DNA of 64,000 nt, taken from K23-9 sp964460665 (lineage in GTDB: Bacteria > Planctomycetota > Planctomycetia > Pirellulales > Pirellulaceae). The notes below the pieces were generated by a model. That model was not told the DNA's origin and made no database searches. It saw nothing but the letters and a program-made list of their open reading frames with translations. The DNA lies in contig CAYWSL010000002.1 in the NCBI GenBank assembly GCA_964460665.1, positions 26,103-90,102 of the forward strand, written 5' to 3'. This document shows, piece after piece, positions 45,548 to 55,413 of this stretch; the first letter of the stretch is position 1, and each line of letters opens with the position of its first letter. The translations under genes were made by a program, and so were the position numbers.

Positions 45548-47269
45548 CTAAGGCACAATTTGCATTGTCTGCTTGGTCGTACTGACCACCTTTCCGTCGG
45601 TTGCCTGAAGCTCGAAAGCCAACTCGCAGGCGCCAGCTTTCAAATTGGTCGTCATGATCGTGATCGCAATCGTTCGCTTATCTCCACGCGATGGCAAACC
45701 TCGCGGACCAAGCTTTTGCACCATCAGCCGCTTGCTCTTTTGCCCCTTCTGATTCGCAAAAGCAGAAATTTGTGCCACGGAACGCACCTTGGCGTGGATG
45801 ACGCGTGGATCTGTCGACGCGTCTTTCGCCTGATTTTCAATAACCAGATCGAATTGCACCCCCCGACCAACCTTGACTCCGCCGGTTGTTTTCGTCGTCA
45901 CACTTGGCAGCTTCAATGGCTTTAACGAAGCAGCCGACGCTATTGCACGTGGACTGTTCCTCTTTTGACGATTCTCCACACGCTCTTCTGCCACTGGTGC
46001 TCCCGAGACGATGGCCGTTTCACGGTTGACTAACCAATAGGCAACGGGCAATGCGACCAAGCAGCTAACGATCGCCAATGCCCACGGCAACCAATTGACC
46101 CCACCTGCCGCTGCCTTGCTCGATCTCTTTTCCGAACGAGACGCTTGCGATGAAGCGACTGATTCTTGCGGAGTGGTTTCTCCATCTTCTGTGGCAGCAG
46201 GAACGATTGCGGCGACCGGAGACACGACCTCTTCTTCGTGTTCTTCGTAGGCCGGACCACGTTCGGTCTCAGCCACTTCCTGATCGGTCATATACTCATC
46301 TTCACTGGCATCGTCGTCCAAGACCGCCATCTCTTCTTCGTCATCGTCTTCAGATTCGTCCATCATCACATGAGCATCGGATGATTCGTGATCACTCTCT
46401 GCTTGTGCCGCGTACTCCAGCATCGCCTCCAGGTGCTGTGCATCGGAAGGACGATCGCGAGGTTCTTTGCTTAGCAAGCAGTGAATCACATCGGCCAGCG
46501 CAGGTTTGGTCTGCGGACTGACCTCGTGAATCAATGCTGGTTCACTGGACAAGATCGAAATCAACTGACCGATCATGGTGCTTTCGTTTTGCGGCAACCG
46601 ACCAACACACAGTTCATACAACACGACACCCACGCTGTACAAATCCGTACGATTGTCCATCGGATCGTCTCTGGCTTGCTCGGGCGACAAGTACCCTGGC
46701 GATCCGACGACGCTTCCGACGCCGGCCAACTGGTCCACGTTGGTCCCCGCCAGGGCGAGTCCGAAGTCCAGTATTTTGACGCGTCCGCTTGGGTGCTCGA
46801 TCCAAATATTGCCAGGCTTGATGTCGCGATGCACGATGCCACACTCGTGCGCGGCGGCCAAGCCGCGTGACAACTGCTTGCCGATTTCAATGATCGCTTC
46901 GTCACTGAATTGACGGCCTTCTTGCTTCCACTGATACAGCGACTTGCCTTTCAGCACCTCCATGGCCATGAAAGGCGTATCGTTCTTGACACCCACCTCG
47001 AAAATAAGCACGACGTTTTCGTGATGAATCGCAGCCATCGAACGAGCTTCATCGACGAACCGGCGCCGACTATTCTTGGTACGAACGAACTTTTGATTCA
47101 TGACCTTCAGCGCAACTTGGCGTTTCAGCCGTGAGTCTTCGGCCAGAAAGACTTCCCCCATTCCGCCACGCCCAACCAACTTCAGAATGCTATACGGTCC
47201 CAGCCGACCGATCTCTTCCTCGCTGATCGGGGGATCTAGAAAATCGAATTCGGTTTCGGAACTGGCCAT
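45548..47269 (-). CDS. Membrane Ser/Thr protein kinase
   Basis: The 573-aa PknB-type kinase has an N-terminal cytoplasmic kinase domain (about 28-290) with intact motifs: GRGGMGEVFLAED, VALKVM, HRDIKPGN and DFGLA. An acidic linker follows (about 300-375). One membrane helix (NWLPWALAIVSCLVALPVAYWLV, about 393-415) leads to an extracytoplasmic domain of about 150 residues with a beta-sandwich look. The ECF-like gene follows 217 bases downstream. Signal and target unknown. Confidence 0.93.
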   Translation of the reverse strand: MASSETEFDFLDPPISEEEIGRLGPYSILKLVGRGGMGEVFLAEDSRLKRQVALKVMNQKFVRTKNSRRRFVDEARSMAAIHHENVVLIFEVGVKNDTPFMAMEVLKGKSLYQWKQEGRQFSDEAIIEIGKQLSRGLAAAHECGIVHRDIKPGNIWIEHPSGRVKILDFGLALAGTNVDQLAGVGSVVGSPGYLSPEQARDDPMDNRTDLYSVGVVLYELCVGRLPQNESTMIGQLISILSSEPALIHEVSPQTKPALADVIHCLLSKEPRDRPSDAQHLEAMLEYAAQAESDHESSDAHVMMDESEDDDEEEMAVLDDDASEDEYMTDQEVAETERGPAYEEHEEEVVSPVAAIVPAATEDGETTPQESVASSQASRSEKRSSKAAAGGVNWLPWALAIVSCLVALPVAYWLVNRETAIVSGAPVAEERVENRQKRNSPRAIASAASLKPLKLPSVTTKTTGGVKVGRGVQFDLVIENQAKDASTDPRVIHAKVRSVAQISAFANQKGQKSKRLMVQKLGPRGLPSRGDKRTIAITIMTTNLKAGACELAFELQATDGKVVSTTKQTMQIVP

Positions 47270-47567
47270 TCGCGTTCGATAAAGGTGGGCTCGAGACTCA
47301 TTTCCTTATGAGTAATCCAGCGGCAGATCGGCCTACTGATTGCATCTAGCAGGCCTTCAAAACTAAACACTCCACCGCCCCCTAGCAACGCGGCAAGTTG
47401 ACATTCAGCAATCAGCAGCGACGTTTTTCTGAATCCACCGCGTTCGGGCCTTGCCAATCATGCCCCATTCAGCACATCCTTTTGATGGCACAAAAGCGGC
47501 TATTGGTAAATTGACCGCCCTGCCCTGCCCTCATTTTAAGCTCCGCCACGTAATTCTGAGTTCCCAA

Positions 47568-48536
47568 GTGAATCGCACTCCTATCGTTGAACTCTCTGAC
47601 GGCCAACAGCTCGACCAGCCGTTCCGAGTTGCCGACAAGCAACTGCGTGTCAATCGCCAAGGCGGAAAGTACATCTTGCTGCGACTATCGGATCGCTCCG
47701 GTACCATCGCCGGCATGCAGTGGAACGCCGACGAACGGATGTTTGATCTTTTCGATCGTGGCGACTATGTCTTTTGCCGCGGACGAACGCAAATTCACAA
47801 CGGCAATCTACAAGTCATCGTGAACGAACTGGAACGCATGGATCCATCGGAAGTGGACATCGCAGAGTTCGAGCGATTTGACGCGGCTTCGGCGGACAAG
47901 CTTGAAACGCGTTTAAAAGAACTTCTCGGCGGACTTCGTAATGTCAAGCTCCGGGCGCTCGGCGAGACCTTCCTAGCGGATTCAGGTTTCGTGACGCAAC
48001 TAAAATGCGCGGCGGCCGCGGTTTCGAACCACCATGCTTATCCAGGCGGACTGCTGCGACACACGATCGACCTGATGGAGATGTGCCAAGTCATCGGCGA
48101 CCGGTACGATGAACTGGATACCGAACTGATGATTTTCGGCGCGTTCCTTCACGACCTGGGAAAGATCGAAGAACTTTCTTCTGGCGGTGAAGTCTCCTAC
48201 ACCGACCGCGGCCAAATGCTTGGGCACATCGTGATCGGCATCCAAATGCTGGGCGACAAGATCGTCGAACTGGAATCCAAAAGCAGCGAATCTTTTCCGA
48301 AAGAACTGCGACTACATTTGGAACACATGATCGTTAGCCATCATGGCCAGCTGGAATACGGTAGCCCAAAGTTGCCCGTGACACTTGAAGCCGTTGCCCT
48401 GCACCACATCGACAACATGGACGCCAAGATCACCAGCTATTCCAGCGTGATCGAAGCAGACGTCGCAGCAGGCAGCAACTGGACCAACTACACACCGGCA
48501 ATCGGCCGAAAACTGTGGAAGAAACGTGACGAATAA
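47568..48536 (+). CDS. YhaM-like OB/HD 3'-5' exoribonuclease
   Basis: The 322-aa protein pairs an N-terminal OB-fold (KYILLRLSDRSGTIAGMQW, about 30-110) with an HD phosphohydrolase domain carrying HHAYPGGLLRHTIDLM and GAFLHDLGKIEEL. This is the YhaM architecture, an Mn-dependent 3'-5' exonuclease. GTG at 47568 matches the family N-terminus; an upstream ATG at 47451 adds 39 residues lacking family features. Its 3' end overlaps queC by 11 bases. Confidence 0.88.
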   Translation: MNRTPIVELSDGQQLDQPFRVADKQLRVNRQGGKYILLRLSDRSGTIAGMQWNADERMFDLFDRGDYVFCRGRTQIHNGNLQVIVNELERMDPSEVDIAEFERFDAASADKLETRLKELLGGLRNVKLRALGETFLADSGFVTQLKCAAAAVSNHHAYPGGLLRHTIDLMEMCQVIGDRYDELDTELMIFGAFLHDLGKIEELSSGGEVSYTDRGQMLGHIVIGIQMLGDKIVELESKSSESFPKELRLHLEHMIVSHHGQLEYGSPKLPVTLEAVALHHIDNMDAKITSYSSVIEADVAAGSNWTNYTPAIGRKLWKKRDE

Positions 48537-49224
48537 TGAACCGCGCCCAGCAGTTGTCTTGCTCTCGGGCGGACTAGACAGTGCGACTTGCTTGGCGATC
48601 GCTCGCGATGCCGGATTCACGCCCCATGCGATCAGCTTTCGCTACGGACAACGGCACGAATACGAACTAGACCGCGCCACTAAGCTGGCCAATCACTTTG
48701 GCGCTGAATCGCATCGCATCGTCGACATCAACTTGGCCCAATTCGGCGGATCCGCCCTGACCGATGAAGCCATCGCTGTGCCGAAAGCCGATTCGGTAGA
48801 CGACATCGGTAGCGAAATCCCCGTCACGTATGTTCCCGCTCGAAACACCGTATTCCTTTCACTGGCTTTGGCGTTTGCCGAAACAATTGGCAGTCGAGAC
48901 ATCTACATCGGTGTCAACGCTTTGGACTACAGCGGCTACCCCGACTGTCGCCCAGAGTACATCGAAGCGTTCTCCACCATGGCCAACTTGGCGACCAAGT
49001 CGGGTGTTCAGGATAGCGACCGGATCAACATCCACACGCCATTAATCGATCTGACCAAAGCAGAAATCATCGCCAAAGGCCTCGCACTGGGTGTCGACTA
49101 CTCCATGACGCTATCTTGCTACGACCCTGGCGAAGGCGGAGTCGCTTGTGGCCACTGCGACGCGTGCCTGCTGCGAAGCAAAGGTTTTCAAGTCAACGGG
49201 ACCGTGGACCCTGCGAGTGGTTAA
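48526..49224 (+). CDS. queC: 7-cyano-7-deazaguanine synthase
   Basis: QueC makes preQ0 from 7-carboxy-7-deazaguanine with ATP and ammonia, for queuosine. The 232-aa protein has the ATP PP-loop LLSGGLDSATCL, VPARNTVFLSLALAFAE and GVNALDYSGYPDCRPEY. Its C-terminal zinc cysteines lie in CYDPGEGGVACGHCDACLLR. GTG at 48526 has GGAAG just upstream. It overlaps the YhaM-like stop by 11 bases, so translation is coupled. No other queuosine gene is in the window. Confidence 0.96.
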   Translation: MTNNEPRPAVVLLSGGLDSATCLAIARDAGFTPHAISFRYGQRHEYELDRATKLANHFGAESHRIVDINLAQFGGSALTDEAIAVPKADSVDDIGSEIPVTYVPARNTVFLSLALAFAETIGSRDIYIGVNALDYSGYPDCRPEYIEAFSTMANLATKSGVQDSDRINIHTPLIDLTKAEIIAKGLALGVDYSMTLSCYDPGEGGVACGHCDACLLRSKGFQVNGTVDPASG

Positions 49225-49381
49225 CCCTCAACGCCATCTCTATTCGCTAAAGTCATCAGCGGTGTGAAACCCTTACCGCGCCCTGAACAAGCTAGCGCGA
49301 TCATGCGTAGAATGCCCGCCAACGCATTCCAACGCGCATCGGTTCTTTTCTATCTCTCATCGCACACCCATGGGGACCTCC

Positions 49382-50770
49382 ATGCACTCTTTTGCACTAA
49401 AGCCGCTTGCACTGACTCAGCGCATCACTCTCCTTCTATTCATCGTCTCTCTGACCGCATTTGCCGCACACAGCCAAGAACCCAAAACGCCGCGGCTTGC
49501 TGAGCTAACCGTCACGGTCAACGACGAGCGCGGAGACCCGATCGCCGATGCAGCGGTCACGGCGTACGGCATGGGATTCGAGGAAGGTACTGGCAAAGGC
49601 ATGTGGGACAGCGACGCACTTGGGCCACCAACAGCACAGCGAACCAACGACCAAGGCCAAGTGGTTGTGAAGTATCCTGTGAATGTGCCGTTTCAAAAGA
49701 TGATGCTGACAACCAACTCGGTCCTACTATCGGTTTCACACTATGACTACGTTCAAAAGACCATCGAAAAGCGACTCGAAAATCAGCCCACCGAAGTCAC
49801 GTTGAAACGCGGCTGCGACATTCAACTTTCTGCCGTCGACCAGAACCAACAAGCCGTTACGGAGTTCGCTGTGATGATGGCTGGCCCCTATACACCCAAG
49901 CACTGGATCGACAACGACACAGGTGGCCGACGAACGGGTGCAGCAAGCGACGGCAACTGGCAAACCATGATCGTCAAGCCTCAACCCGACGGCGCCACGC
50001 TATTCAGTGGCGTACTACGACTAAGAGTGCGACCGTCGCAAGCCGTGCGCGTTCAGAATGTACGAATCAAACCTGGCACGCAAGTGACCGGAAAACTGTC
50101 CGACAACGTGCCCCGCCCTGTTAAAAATGGCTACGTCGTTACGACCACGGTACCGAAGCCTGCCGGAGAATCATCCAGCCCCGACAACCCATCGCTGCGA
50201 TGGCAGCAAACGTCGCCGATCAGCGAAGACGGCACGTTCGAACTGAAGTCGATTCCGTCCAGCGGAAAACTGCAAGTCATCGCTTTCTGCGACGGATGGC
50301 TTGCCAAGACCGTTCCTGCGGAAAAGTTCCACGTTCGTGGGCAACTGTTTGATGTCACAAAAGACAAAATGAACGTCACCGTTGATATGGAAGAAACCGG
50401 AACACTAGAAGTCACAGTCACAAAACCTGATGGAAAACCACTCAGCAGCGGGACGTTATCTAGTTGGCCGTTGCAGCTTCTGTACAAAGGCCCCGAAATG
50501 AGTCTGGGACAAACAGGCGACACGATGCAAGAGGTTACCAATCAGCTGCTTCCAATCGAAAAGCAGGTTATGCACCTGGAAGCAGAAAACACCGACCTTC
50601 CATTCGCCAATCAACCCGTGCAGAACGGTAAAGCAATCTTGCGAGGACTACCCATCCACCGCCCCAACCTGTTTGAACTGGAGCACGAAACGTACACGCT
50701 AAAAAGCAACGTCGTGCGTTTTGCGATTGAATCAGCGGAACCGAAGAAGCTATCGGTTGATACAAAGTAA
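49382..50770 (+). CDS. Secreted protein with carboxypeptidase-regulatory-like domain
   Basis: The 462-aa protein has a signal peptide (about 1-31, helix RITLLLFIVSLTAFAAHSQ). A beta-sandwich of the carboxypeptidase regulatory-like type follows: LTVTVNDERGDPIADAAVTAYG with a later TNDQGQVVVKYP, about 37-130. Further weak repeats (GTLEVTVTKPDGKPLSSGTL near 345) suggest additional beta domains. No catalytic motif is seen. ATG at 49382 with GGA upstream is preferred over ATG at 49370. It converges with the thioredoxin protein gene, 40 bases apart. Confidence 0.75.
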   Translation: MHSFALKPLALTQRITLLLFIVSLTAFAAHSQEPKTPRLAELTVTVNDERGDPIADAAVTAYGMGFEEGTGKGMWDSDALGPPTAQRTNDQGQVVVKYPVNVPFQKMMLTTNSVLLSVSHYDYVQKTIEKRLENQPTEVTLKRGCDIQLSAVDQNQQAVTEFAVMMAGPYTPKHWIDNDTGGRRTGAASDGNWQTMIVKPQPDGATLFSGVLRLRVRPSQAVRVQNVRIKPGTQVTGKLSDNVPRPVKNGYVVTTTVPKPAGESSSPDNPSLRWQQTSPISEDGTFELKSIPSSGKLQVIAFCDGWLAKTVPAEKFHVRGQLFDVTKDKMNVTVDMEETGTLEVTVTKPDGKPLSSGTLSSWPLQLLYKGPEMSLGQTGDTMQEVTNQLLPIEKQVMHLEAENTDLPFANQPVQNGKAILRGLPIHRPNLFELEHETYTLKSNVVRFAIESAEPKKLSVDTK

Positions 50771-50810
50771 CGATCGGTGGTACGGCCGTTCGTGCTCTTG
50801 CCAACTTCAA

Positions 50811-53693
50811 CTACTTTTCCAGCACGCCTTCCAGTGCGGCTGAAAACTGCTCCAAGAACTTCGCTCCGCCACCTACGAATAGGTGAGTGATCTTGCCATT
50901 GGTATCGACGATTACCGTTTGTGGAATCGCTCGCGCGTCGTAGAAACGTGCCGCTTCGCCGTCGACATCCATCACCACAGTTGGCTCGATCTTCATTCGG
51001 TCCAGTGCGATTTGTGCTCGCTGGACTGAATCCTGCAAGTTAACCGCAACCAACTCCACTTTTCGCGGGTCATGTTTGGCAACAATCGCTTCCACCTTGG
51101 GCATCGTCGCAATACACGGACCACACCAACTGGCCCAGAAATCCAACACGATGACCTTGTCGCGATTCTCCGAAAGAACGAATTCGACATCATCGATCGT
51201 TTGCAGTTCGATCTCTGGGGCGTCCTTTCCAACCAATGGTGACTGAGTCCCCATCGGCGGAGCATTTGCGTCATCGCTACCGTCATCCAAATAAGCCTTG
51301 GGCAATTTCGCCAGTGAAAGCGTCCAGGACTCCTTGCGCAGCGCCAATGCCTTCGCACCAACATCGGGGCCAAACAGGAGCGACTTGAGATCATCAACGT
51401 CGACACTGCAATCACCTAGAAATTCGCTTTCCCCGATTAGCCTGCGATTTGACATCCGCGTTGGCGCAAACGTCACACCGTTCTTCCCGGCTCGCACGGC
51501 GTGCACCAAGAATGGATTTTGGCCGGCCTTTTTGTCGATTGGTGCCCCCTGCCCTGCCTCGTTGCCACCCTGCCCTGCCTCTTCAGAGAGCCACGGTCTG
51601 TCGTGTAGCCAAATCACGCTAGCGATATTCTTTCGCGGTATCTCCTGCACATCCAAGCGCACTTCGACACCGACGTTTTCTGCATTGATGCCAATCAATC
51701 GTCCGCGCAGATAATCGCCCGTTGTAGAGATAAACAAGTGTGTTGGCGGATCACTCTTCTTGGAACGTGGAACAGTTAACAACCGCTTCATATCTTCGGC
51801 CGAAAACTCCGGCTTGCTGATCGATCGTGCTAGTGTGATCGAATCCATCTTTTCGTGTGGCACAAATGTGGTCGCAGTCTCTTCGGATGCAAAGGTAACA
51901 CCGCGGTCATCCACGAATTGCACGACACCATCGATCGCGTCACCGGACCGAAATACGATTTCAAACTTTGGCAGTGTCTTTAACGAGGCTTTCCCATTGG
52001 TGCCCTTGGGCTGGTCCACTCGTAGCTTTCCGCCACCGATGAATCCACCGATCATTTTTCTGAATCCTGCTTGGGCTGCGTTGGCATTCTTACTCGGCGC
52101 CGGAACCTTTTTGGGAGTTGAATTGCCGGAAGTGATGGAACCGCTTTGACCGGGCACGATCGAAACAGCCGACTTCGCGCCCCACGGATGCCACTTCAGA
52201 ACGGCATCGCCATCGGGCGATGGATTGTCCACCAATGATCCGGTCAGCCGCGCGGCCTGTAACGTTAGCGTCCGCCGCGGCGCATCGATCGCTTTGGGAT
52301 CAAACGTCTCGCTGGAGCCCGAAACCGCCACGATGTCATCAACCTTACAAGTAAATTCGCCGGCTAGGCCATTACCACGAAAGGCAAACAACCCGCCCTG
52401 AGGCTTAGCCATGTAGCCGACCAAACGACTGGTATCAGCGAATTCGACCTCGATCATACGATCTTCGTCTAGCGGGATTTTTTTGAACTGCGCGTCGCCT
52501 GCCTCATCCGTCTCTTTCGGTGCGATCTGCACAATGCGGCGCACTTGGTCCAAAGCAAATTCGCTTTCTTCGCCATCAGATCCGTTGACTTCAAGCATGC
52601 CGGTAGCGGTATCGAAACCAACCACGTCGCCTTGGACAACCTTTTCGTCTTTGCCCAAAACGTACCCTTCAGGAAACTCGGTGGAATCAGGCAAGTACCC
52701 ATCCCACTGAAACACTTCGAAACTGTCTAAGCTAACACTCTTGCCGTGGTTTTTCAGCAACGCGTATGCATTCGTCGTGCCCTTCTCTTCGGCGACCTGG
52801 ATCTTTTCCAGCATTCGCCCGCGTGGCGAGTAAACCGCCACCAAGCCCGCGACTTGGTCGACGTAGAACACCAAATCAAACTTGGATATTCCGTCGTCCA
52901 ATGGCAAAACTGCGATGTCCGCTAAGTTGCCCACTTCGCGAACCACCGCCAACTGCGCGTCCCACATTTCTAGACGAACCGCTGCGTTGTCCAGTGAAGG
53001 CTTCACCATCCGGCGCGCACGCCCCCCAATGGCTGGTTCGGGCTTGGCTGGTTTGCTGCATCCGAGCGAGAGAACGAAATCGGCACGCCCAGCCCATGAC
53101 ATCGAAAGCTTCAATCGAAACTTGCTGGGTAAGTCAACTTTGCCAGCTGCTTCCGCTTCGTTGTCGGGTGACACTAGCGATCCGGCTTCAAAACCCCACT
53201 TGCCGGTCTGATCCAAAATCTCCCAATCATCAATCGACCGGGGCCCCGCGTAGACTCGTTTCCCAATGTCGGTGACAGATTCAACCGCCCGCAACATTGA
53301 TCGCTGAATCGTAATCTCGCCAAGCGACTTGGATTCGACGACAACGGATTTATCATCCCACTGCTTCAGCTGACCGGTAATTCGTGTGCCGCCATCGAGC
53401 AAAAACGCGTGGCCCGACTTGGGATCTTCGGTGCTGAAGTCGCCCGACACGCTGCGCAGCGCTCGGACATCAAATTCGAGTGGTTCTGTGAATTGCGACG
53501 TTTCGACCCCGATCGTTTCCGCACTGACAGGACGTAGCTGACCGTCGACAAAACTACCTTCCTTCAATCGCAGGCGCAGCTGTGGTGCTTCTGCGAAACC
53601 GACAGATGCAAGCCCAGTTATGGCAAACGCAACTTGCAATGCGACCAGCACCGCAGGCCAAAAACCAACCATTCGTTCAATATTCATCCGCAT
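50811..53693 (-). CDS. Secreted multi-repeat protein with C-terminal TlpA thioredoxin domain
   Basis: The 960-aa protein has an N-terminal signal anchor (about 10-35). About seven beta modules of the G-x(2-4)-G-x-L...V-x-V pattern follow (near 39-84, 97-142, 350-395, 410-460, 575-625, 650-695 and 725-775). A laminin-G-like segment (about 150-345) is inserted after the second. A TlpA/ResA thioredoxin domain (about 815-960) has WCGPC at about 855-859. It may reduce disulfides outside the cytoplasmic membrane while the repeats bind something. It starts five bases after the gene at 53699, so it is the last gene of the operon. Confidence 0.8.
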   Translation of the reverse strand: MRMNIERMVGFWPAVLVALQVAFAITGLASVGFAEAPQLRLRLKEGSFVDGQLRPVSAETIGVETSQFTEPLEFDVRALRSVSGDFSTEDPKSGHAFLLDGGTRITGQLKQWDDKSVVVESKSLGEITIQRSMLRAVESVTDIGKRVYAGPRSIDDWEILDQTGKWGFEAGSLVSPDNEAEAAGKVDLPSKFRLKLSMSWAGRADFVLSLGCSKPAKPEPAIGGRARRMVKPSLDNAAVRLEMWDAQLAVVREVGNLADIAVLPLDDGISKFDLVFYVDQVAGLVAVYSPRGRMLEKIQVAEEKGTTNAYALLKNHGKSVSLDSFEVFQWDGYLPDSTEFPEGYVLGKDEKVVQGDVVGFDTATGMLEVNGSDGEESEFALDQVRRIVQIAPKETDEAGDAQFKKIPLDEDRMIEVEFADTSRLVGYMAKPQGGLFAFRGNGLAGEFTCKVDDIVAVSGSSETFDPKAIDAPRRTLTLQAARLTGSLVDNPSPDGDAVLKWHPWGAKSAVSIVPGQSGSITSGNSTPKKVPAPSKNANAAQAGFRKMIGGFIGGGKLRVDQPKGTNGKASLKTLPKFEIVFRSGDAIDGVVQFVDDRGVTFASEETATTFVPHEKMDSITLARSISKPEFSAEDMKRLLTVPRSKKSDPPTHLFISTTGDYLRGRLIGINAENVGVEVRLDVQEIPRKNIASVIWLHDRPWLSEEAGQGGNEAGQGAPIDKKAGQNPFLVHAVRAGKNGVTFAPTRMSNRRLIGESEFLGDCSVDVDDLKSLLFGPDVGAKALALRKESWTLSLAKLPKAYLDDGSDDANAPPMGTQSPLVGKDAPEIELQTIDDVEFVLSENRDKVIVLDFWASWCGPCIATMPKVEAIVAKHDPRKVELVAVNLQDSVQRAQIALDRMKIEPTVVMDVDGEAARFYDARAIPQTVIVDTNGKITHLFVGGGAKFLEQFSAALEGVLEK

Positions 53694-53698
53694 GAGTC

Positions 53699-54748
53699 TT
53701 AACGCTCGTAGATGGGCAAGAATCGGTAGTTCAACGCGAGCGCCAACAACGCCATGGATGTGCTGTTGGCTGGCCCCAGATCGCCTTGAAAACTGCCATC
53801 AGCATTCTGAATCGATTTCAACTTTCGAATCAATCCTCGGTTCCATTTTTCCCAGGCTTCGACATCGGCCTGAAACAGGGCCTGTGCACGATAGTACCGA
53901 GCGTACTCGACCCAGCCGGAACCTTCCGACACGTTCGTGATCAGGTACTTCTTCACAGCCTCGTACTGTTTCAAGTCTTTTCGCTTGGCAATCGCATACA
54001 CCAAACAAGCGATACTGGACCGAGCGATCGATTCGCCAAACCCGCTAAGCCCGCCGGAGTAGCCGACGATGCCGTTTCCGCCTGTCATACTGGTGAAGTA
54101 CTTGATGGCCCGATCGATCGAATCATCGGGCACTTCGATGCCGGCATTACGAGCAGCCAGCAATCCCATCAAGACCGCGCCGGCGACCGACGTGTCAGCG
54201 TCGCGCGTGTTGGGCGAATAGCGCCATGCACCCAACGGATTCTTCTTTTGCGATGTCACCGCGCAGCGAACGCCCAATTCCAAGGCTTCACCAATGCGAC
54301 GTTGATTCGCGTGCTGGTGTCCTGACCAAAGGTTCGTTTCGTCGACTGCACCGTAAGCTTCCGAAAGCGCCAGCAGCGCGAAACCATGATGGTACATGCT
54401 GGGTCCCATGTAGCCGGTCGACTTGGATTGCGACTTGATGATGCCGCGGACGGATTTGCGAATCGCATTTGAATAGGGACCAAAGTTGGGGTCTTCGCCC
54501 GAAGCCAAGAACGCCAGCAGCCCCAGCCCGGTCGTTCCCGCGCCGCGTTCACCACTGGAAGTCCACGTGCCGTCTTCGGTTTGTGTTTTTTGCAAAAACC
54601 GCAAGCCACGGTCATACATTTCACGCACGTCCCGCGCGACGACGTCGCCTTGCGGCGCCGCGAACCCTTGGGCGGGTGCCTGCCCCAACACAACACTGGG
54701 AATCGCGCAAACGCACAACGTGACCAGTAAGCTTGCTAATCGATTCAA
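53699..54748 (-). CDS. Secreted prenyltransferase/terpene-cyclase-fold protein
   Basis: The 349-aa protein has a signal peptide (1-22, ending VVLG). An alpha/alpha toroid with repeats of the squalene-cyclase type follows: GLRFLQKTQTEDGTWTS, AGTTGLGLLAFLASGE and the later SIQNADGSFQGDLGPANSTSMALLALAL. The squalene-hopene DXDD catalytic motif is absent, and export makes terpene cyclisation improbable. Such folds in planctomycete MoxR clusters are uncharacterised. It is 86 bases from the preceding DUF4175-like tail and five bases from the thioredoxin gene. Confidence 0.85.
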   Translation of the reverse strand: MNRLASLLVTLCVCAIPSVVLGQAPAQGFAAPQGDVVARDVREMYDRGLRFLQKTQTEDGTWTSSGERGAGTTGLGLLAFLASGEDPNFGPYSNAIRKSVRGIIKSQSKSTGYMGPSMYHHGFALLALSEAYGAVDETNLWSGHQHANQRRIGEALELGVRCAVTSQKKNPLGAWRYSPNTRDADTSVAGAVLMGLLAARNAGIEVPDDSIDRAIKYFTSMTGGNGIVGYSGGLSGFGESIARSSIACLVYAIAKRKDLKQYEAVKKYLITNVSEGSGWVEYARYYRAQALFQADVEAWEKWNRGLIRKLKSIQNADGSFQGDLGPANSTSMALLALALNYRFLPIYER

Positions 54749-54834
54749 TTGAAATTCCTAGTTGTTTAGCATGTTGGGTCTTCGACCTATCCGACTGGCG
54801 ACAAATCCGACTACGAAATCGATTACGATATCGA

Positions 54835-55413
54835 CTACTGGGCCCGTTCGAGTCGCGAGAAATACTCGTCCAGCCCTGCGCGAAATTCTTCGGGTAGCTG
54901 TCGCCCAGACTCGCCAGTGGACTGCGTGACTTCGGTGGGACGTCGCTGTTCCTTTGCGTTCACGCCGGCACCAATCAGGGCCAACGCGGAATCTTGCGTG
55001 TCGCCACTGCCACCGCCGCCGGGTGCCGAACCGCCCCCGCCGCCGCCTTTCGGATTGATTCGTTTACTCTTGAGTAACAGTTCAATCGCTTCGGTTTCTG
55101 CCGCGATCGCACGTGGCCCCGTGTCGACCAACGCCAGGATATCCACGGCTTCTTTCATGACCGCTTCGACGCTGGACAACAATTCGATCTCTTTTGCGAA
55201 CCCTTCAGGTTCGGGCAATTGCTTGATGCGGTCGATCACTTGGTCAGTGCGGTCACGCAGCAAATCTTGCACTTCGCTAAGCCGGATCGCTTCGCCCATG
55301 TGCACATCGTCTTTGACACCCGGGCGAGCCTGCTCGGCGACACGAGTTTCTTCGCGAAGATTGACTTCGCCTTCCAAAATTTTCAACACTTCCAAGATGA
55401 CGGATGGTGGCAA
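54835..55413 (-). CDS. C-terminal part of the DUF4175-like protein, after an in-frame UGA
   Basis: This 192-codon frame (TTG start at 55413) is in the same reading frame as the 904-aa gene upstream. Only its TGA (55440-55438) and eight codons separate them. It encodes LPPSVILEVLKILEGEVNLREETR, a helical coiled region that by my recollection continues the same planctomycete protein in relatives. A Gly-rich linker and a helical end follow. No good ribosome binding site precedes the TTG, which lies within a hairpin. It is either read through from the upstream gene or is a broken 3' fragment. Confidence 0.65.
   Translation of the reverse strand: MPPSVILEVLKILEGEVNLREETRVAEQARPGVKDDVHMGEAIRLSEVQDLLRDRTDQVIDRIKQLPEPEGFAKEIELLSSVEAVMKEAVDILALVDTGPRAIAAETEAIELLLKSKRINPKGGGGGGSAPGGGGSGDTQDSALALIGAGVNAKEQRRPTEVTQSTGESGRQLPEEFRAGLDEYFSRLERAQ

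Noticed and set aside
53699..54748. Squalene-hopene cyclase
   Set aside because: The toroid repeats match the fold, but the protein is half the length, secreted and lacks the DXDD catalytic motif.
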